A DNA stretch of 18,022 nt, taken from CAZIAK01 sp964537035 (lineage in GTDB: Bacteria > Planctomycetota > B15-G4). Every line of letters starts with the position of its first letter. Within the stretch, counting starts at the first letter, position 1. A model generated the notes under the pieces. It made no database searches and was not told the DNA's origin. It saw only the letters and a list, made by a program, of their open reading frames with translations. The stretch lies in NCBI GenBank assembly GCA_964537035.1, contig CAZIAK010000067.1, positions 1 to 18,022 of the forward strand, in the 5' to 3' direction. A program made the position numbers and the translations under genes. This document shows, piece by piece, positions 15,684 through 18,022 of the stretch.

Positions 15684-15714
15684 TTGACATACCCCCCCCC
15701 CTCCCCTGCTAGCT
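15684..15714 (+). promoter_or_regulatory. Candidate promoter with a homopolymeric C spacer
   Basis: A consensus TTGACA (15684-15689) is followed by TA, nine C (15692-15700), T, four C, then TGC and TAGCTT (15709-15714). The spacer would be 19 nt, slightly long for sigma70, and TGC gives an extended -10 TGn. The C9 run lies wholly in the spacer, so a one- or two-base loss would bring the boxes to the optimum. The -10 match is weak (TAGCTT), and the first gene is 270 nt downstream. Confidence 0.35.
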
Positions 15715-15924
15715 TTCGGTTACTTCAAGCTGGGTGATGGACTTCCTGAGAAATCCAAACGGAGAATGAAGGAGAAGGATGGTGGGCACAGCACTCATAT
15801 GCTGCAAGCTAAGTGTCGCGTGTGCTGGCTTGTCGATACTTCGGCTGAGGCCTCGTGTACTCGGTGAAGCCTGCGTCCTGACTTGCGACTCAGGGTGTTG
15901 ACCCGCCACCGGAGCTGCGGCAGC

Positions 15925-15948
15925 AGCAAGCATGCGCTTGCTTAGAAT
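15925..15948 (+). promoter_or_regulatory. 7-bp palindrome abutting a -10-like TAGAAT
   Basis: AGCAAGC-ATGC-GCTTGCT (15925-15942) has perfect arms and directly touches TAGAAT (15943-15948, five of six matches to TATAAT), 38 nt before the ATG of the HEAMH-protein gene. No -35 is evident at 17 nt, which suggests an activator- or repressor-dependent promoter, with the palindrome as its operator. Symmetry and position are the only evidence. Confidence 0.35.
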
Positions 15949-15986
15949 GGTCTGCTACTCGTCAATCCAATCCTGGGGACTGGGAT

Positions 15987-16910
15987 ATGTATCGTTATTT
16001 GCTCGTGCTGTTAGTGTTTGCTGGTAACGTTGTTGCTCGGCAGGGAGGTCAGGACGGTCCCGAATACGACTGGGTGGTGCTCATTGATGCGGCTGTTGCT
16101 CAATATGATATGGCGTTGCCCACCGCAGTGTATCCACCCGTGGGTAGTGCGTCCGGGACCTTCGCAGGAGCGACGATTCTCTTCCAGGAGGCGCCTGTCT
16201 CTGGCCCCGATGGATACGAAATGGTCACAAAGCTCTCAGCCAACCCGGTCACGATCTGCGCGAATGTGAACTTCTTGGGGCTCTTTGACCCTGACAACCT
16301 GTCCGGGTTGGTGGCGACTCTTGTCCATGAAGCAATGCATGTAAAGCACTACAATGACTGGACCCTGTTTTGCGAGAACCTGAGCGGCTCTGCGGAAACG
16401 ACCTGCAAGGCTACTCGGGACTGTCATTTTAATGTGAATAAAATCGTCGCAGACCCTGGGTCTCCTACTGGCATTAAGGTGCTAATGAATCCCTGTGCTG
16501 AGGCATTCGCGGATTACGAAGCGGCTAAGGTGGTTTGTGAAATAGCATGCACTTCGACTGATCAAACGATGCGACAGGATTACATGAGCCAGGCGAAGTC
16601 GTTGAATATGAAGGCTGACCAGAAAAGCTCAGACTGCAGCTTGGTTGTGGGTGATGGAAGCGTCAATAACCCCGCGGCAGGGAAATGCATGGCTCCGATG
16701 TTCTTTGATCCTGCGACTGGAGAGTCCAAGACCTTGGGCGACTATGCTGGGCAGAAGTGCTGCTGTGATATCGTGGAAATGGAGGTGATCAGTTGTGCGG
16801 AGCTGGACGATTGTGATGATAACGGCCTGAGTGATTCGCAAGAGATTGATGAAGACCCCTCACTTGATATGAACAATGACGGGGAGTTGGATGAGTGCGA
16901 AGATCCTTGA
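15987..16910 (+). CDS. Secreted cysteine-rich protein with HEAMH zinc-peptidase motif and calcium-loop tail
   Basis: A 307-residue exported protein of no family I can name. Signal peptide: MYRYLLVLLVFAGNVVARQG. The key motif is LVATLVHEAMHVKHYNDW with H114, E115, H118 (HExxH in a hydrophobic helix); a plausible third ligand is E172 or E178 in CAEAFADYEAA, spaced as in gluzincins. The region from 91 to 276 is rich in cysteines (CENLSG, TTCKATRDCHF, NPCAEAF, VVCEIACTS, KCCCDI), so a disulfide-bonded secreted fold is likely. The tail (270-305) has two acidic loops, DDCDDNGLSD and DMNNDGELDEC, like thrombospondin-3/dockerin-type calcium loops common in planctomycetal exported proteins. GC and codon choice differ from the upstream genes. 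It is followed after 34 nt by another exported protein gene. GGGGA precedes the ATG. Peptidase activity is inferred only. Confidence 0.85.
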   Translation: MYRYLLVLLVFAGNVVARQGGQDGPEYDWVVLIDAAVAQYDMALPTAVYPPVGSASGTFAGATILFQEAPVSGPDGYEMVTKLSANPVTICANVNFLGLFDPDNLSGLVATLVHEAMHVKHYNDWTLFCENLSGSAETTCKATRDCHFNVNKIVADPGSPTGIKVLMNPCAEAFADYEAAKVVCEIACTSTDQTMRQDYMSQAKSLNMKADQKSSDCSLVVGDGSVNNPAAGKCMAPMFFDPATGESKTLGDYAGQKCCCDIVEMEVISCAELDDCDDNGLSDSQEIDEDPSLDMNNDGELDECEDP

Positions 16911-16944
16911 TATTCCCCTCTCTTGTCACAGGAAATGCAAGACG

Positions 16945-17880
16945 ATGAATAGATTTGCAACCGTAGTGCTTCGATCTGCAGTTTTTTGGTTGATGGCTGT
17001 TGAGCCGTCTTTGATGGGTCAGAGCTTGCCGGGTCATCACCTTAGAACTGTTGATATCCTCCCTTCGGCCGATATGGTGTCCCGGGGTTTACTTTCGACT
17101 TCGCCAACGAAATTTATCAGGTATTCTGTCGGAATCGACAATGTGAACGAAAAGAATGTTGAGATCCTGTGGGAAGGTGCCTACTTGGTAAACGGTATCG
17201 TGGATTTTTCCCTGAGAGCTCTCCAACTGAGTACGATTGCTACAGCATACCGACCTTTGGCGGTAGCGGCTGAGGGAGGGATCGGGTCGACTCTCTTCGT
17301 TGTTGGCTGGTATGACAGGACTGGGGAAGTTGTCGTTGAGCAATGGACTATGGGCTTCGCTGCGATTGGGCAGACAGTGGGGCCTTTCGGAGTCCCTCAT
17401 GTGACTCTGTCGCCACCACCGATCACTAAAGATGAAATCTACAGAGGGCCAGCGATGGGGCCAGTCTACGACGCGGTGTTTCACCCGATGACCCGGGAAT
17501 TGTTACTAATCGCGGATGACAGTGCGTTGCCTGGCTATACGAAGAACTTCTATTCTCTGGCCACCGACGCCCAGCAGCCAATGCCCGTTCTTCGAACGGA
17601 TCTGAGCATCGGACTGCTCCCGCAAGCGCTGGGGCTTAAGCTCGGTGTTACGGATGCGGGCGTCGTATACGTCTTCGTCTTTGATGTTCCGAAATGGGGA
17701 GGCTATGCGAGCGCAAGTTTCGGACTGCCTCCATCAATTCTACATCAAACCCATGTGTTGAGCGATGCCGATGGTGATGGGCTTTTTGAACTCTCCTACC
17801 AGGATGATGCGGCGACGGTTCTTGGTCTGGGAGCCACCTTTTCTTGGAATCATAACTACACGGCTGCTGGCGAGCAGTAG
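16945..17880 (+). CDS. Exported protein of unknown function
   Basis: A 311-residue protein I do not recognise. The ATG at 16945 is preferred over one 23 codons upstream, which overlaps the preceding gene, because it directly begins a signal peptide (MNRFATVVLRSAVFWLMAVE, cleavage near LMGQS) and AGGAAA lies about 10 nt before it. The mature part is beta-rich with alternating hydrophobic strands (STLFVVGWYDRTGEVVVEQW; AVFHPMTRELLLIADD; GVVYVFVFDV), reminiscent of propeller blades but with no clear repeat. One FG-GAP-like loop, DADGDGLFEL, is near residue ~278. It has no cysteines in the mature part, unlike its neighbour. With lower-GC codon choice and a 34-nt gap after the HEAMH protein, it looks like the second gene of a two-gene accessory operon. 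Confidence 0.8.
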   Translation: MNRFATVVLRSAVFWLMAVEPSLMGQSLPGHHLRTVDILPSADMVSRGLLSTSPTKFIRYSVGIDNVNEKNVEILWEGAYLVNGIVDFSLRALQLSTIATAYRPLAVAAEGGIGSTLFVVGWYDRTGEVVVEQWTMGFAAIGQTVGPFGVPHVTLSPPPITKDEIYRGPAMGPVYDAVFHPMTRELLLIADDSALPGYTKNFYSLATDAQQPMPVLRTDLSIGLLPQALGLKLGVTDAGVVYVFVFDVPKWGGYASASFGLPPSILHQTHVLSDADGDGLFELSYQDDAATVLGLGATFSWNHNYTAAGEQ

Positions 17881-17933
17881 CGAGTTCTTGAAGGCCGACT
17901 TGGCTGACCAGCGGGGTGGGAGGCACGACGAAC

Positions 17934-18022
17934 TCATAGCTGCCCCCGATACCACCGCGCCAACCAATCCGCTGACACGCCGAGACGGTACAGAGGCGGG
18001 ATCACCTTCATCATCAGCGCTG
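17934..18022 (-). CDS. Possible 3' end of a minus-strand gene (partial)
   Basis: Reading in from the right edge on the minus strand, one frame gives ALMMKVIPPLYRLGVSADWL, then ARWYRGQL and a TGA stop at 17936-17934. The hydrophobic and aromatic pattern with mostly G/C third positions looks like a genuine protein C-terminus. Only about 28 codons are visible and I cannot assign a function. It would converge on the exported-protein gene, 53 nt apart. Confidence 0.4.
   Translation of the reverse strand, partial: ALMMKVIPPLYRLGVSADWLARWYRGQL

Larger units (their letters stand above)
15602..15986. other. 385-nt intergenic region with TTGACA box, C9 tract and palindrome
   Basis: This region marks the change to lower-GC DNA. 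It contains a perfect TTGACA with an adjacent C tract and a 7-bp palindrome before TAGAAT, both listed separately, plus a weak TGCGA/TCGCA hairpin (15610-15622) after the TPR gene. Tiny ATGA-linked ORFs (15737-15769 and 15766-15867) are present but have poor ribosome-binding sites. No recognisable gene. Confidence 0.6.

Noticed and set aside
15737..15867. Two tiny ORFs linked by ATGA (10 and 33 codons, the second with a CxxC)
   Set aside because: The GGAG is only 2 nt from the second ATG, the products resemble nothing, and such ORFs are common by chance in non-coding DNA.
17864..17877. CTGCT-GGCG-AGCAG hairpin at the stop of the last exported-protein gene
   Set aside because: Five pairs without a T tract; not enough for a terminator call.
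1..18022. CRISPR arrays, insertion sequences, phage genes, toxin-antitoxin or other defence modules
   Set aside because: Looked for direct-repeat arrays, transposase/integrase motifs and small toxin-antitoxin pairs; none seen.

Overview
The window is 18 kb of mostly GC-rich bacterial chromosome. Most of its proteins look exported: signal peptides, one lipoprotein, FG-GAP/ASPIC repeats, a secreted M16 pair, and Asp/Asn-rich calcium-loop tails. The combination of a CRTAC1-type ASPIC/UnbV protein beside a TPR protein, a CehA/McbA metallohydrolase, a Cys-Gly9 lipoprotein and a 'DCDDNG...DMNNDGELDEC' tail is what one sees in Planctomycetota and similar large-genome environmental bacteria (Myxococcota-like lineages are an alternative). 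The sequence does not fix the taxonomy further.

Layout. A tRNA with anticodon CAT (40-116) opens the window, followed by a secreted CehA/McbA-type metallohydrolase (+, 294-2333). It converges, 18 nt apart, on a 1173-residue modular lipoprotein (-, 2352-5873) with a galactose-binding-like N-terminus, an unassigned central domain, CARDB and IPT/TIG. A 378-nt gene-free stretch follows. Next is a minus-strand redox/regulator locus: marR-type regulator (7223-7717), a 47-codon remnant of a YdcZ/DUF606-type transporter (6923-7066) and a nitroreductase (6252-6884). Related TGACTRGTC palindromes lie upstream of both the regulator and the remnant. Between 7762 and 8049 lie an 18-bp perfect hairpin and a coding-looking debris ORF.

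The minus strand then carries a two-gene M16 peptidase operon: an active HxxEH subunit (9579-11348) followed after 32 nt by a subunit lacking the metal motif (8050-9546). Upstream of it is an RlmI/COG1092-like methyltransferase (11524-12405), divergent from a plus-strand pair: the CRTAC1/ASPIC protein (12603-14447), overlapping by ATGA with a secreted TPR protein (14444-15601).

From about 15.6 kb the character changes: lower GC, different codon choice, a 385-nt intergenic region with a TTGACA box followed by a C9 tract, and two secreted-protein genes. One is a cysteine-rich protein with an HEAMH zinc-peptidase motif (15987-16910); the other is an unrecognised exported protein (16945-17880). 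I read this as an accessory pair. A possible 3' end of a minus-strand gene lies at the right edge.

I do not see a clear new defence or mobile system: no CRISPR, no transposase, no phage genes. The most interesting items are the secreted HEAMH gene pair and its homopolymer-containing upstream region, the MarR operator pair around a decayed transporter, the active/inactive M16 couple, and the unassigned central domain of the large lipoprotein.
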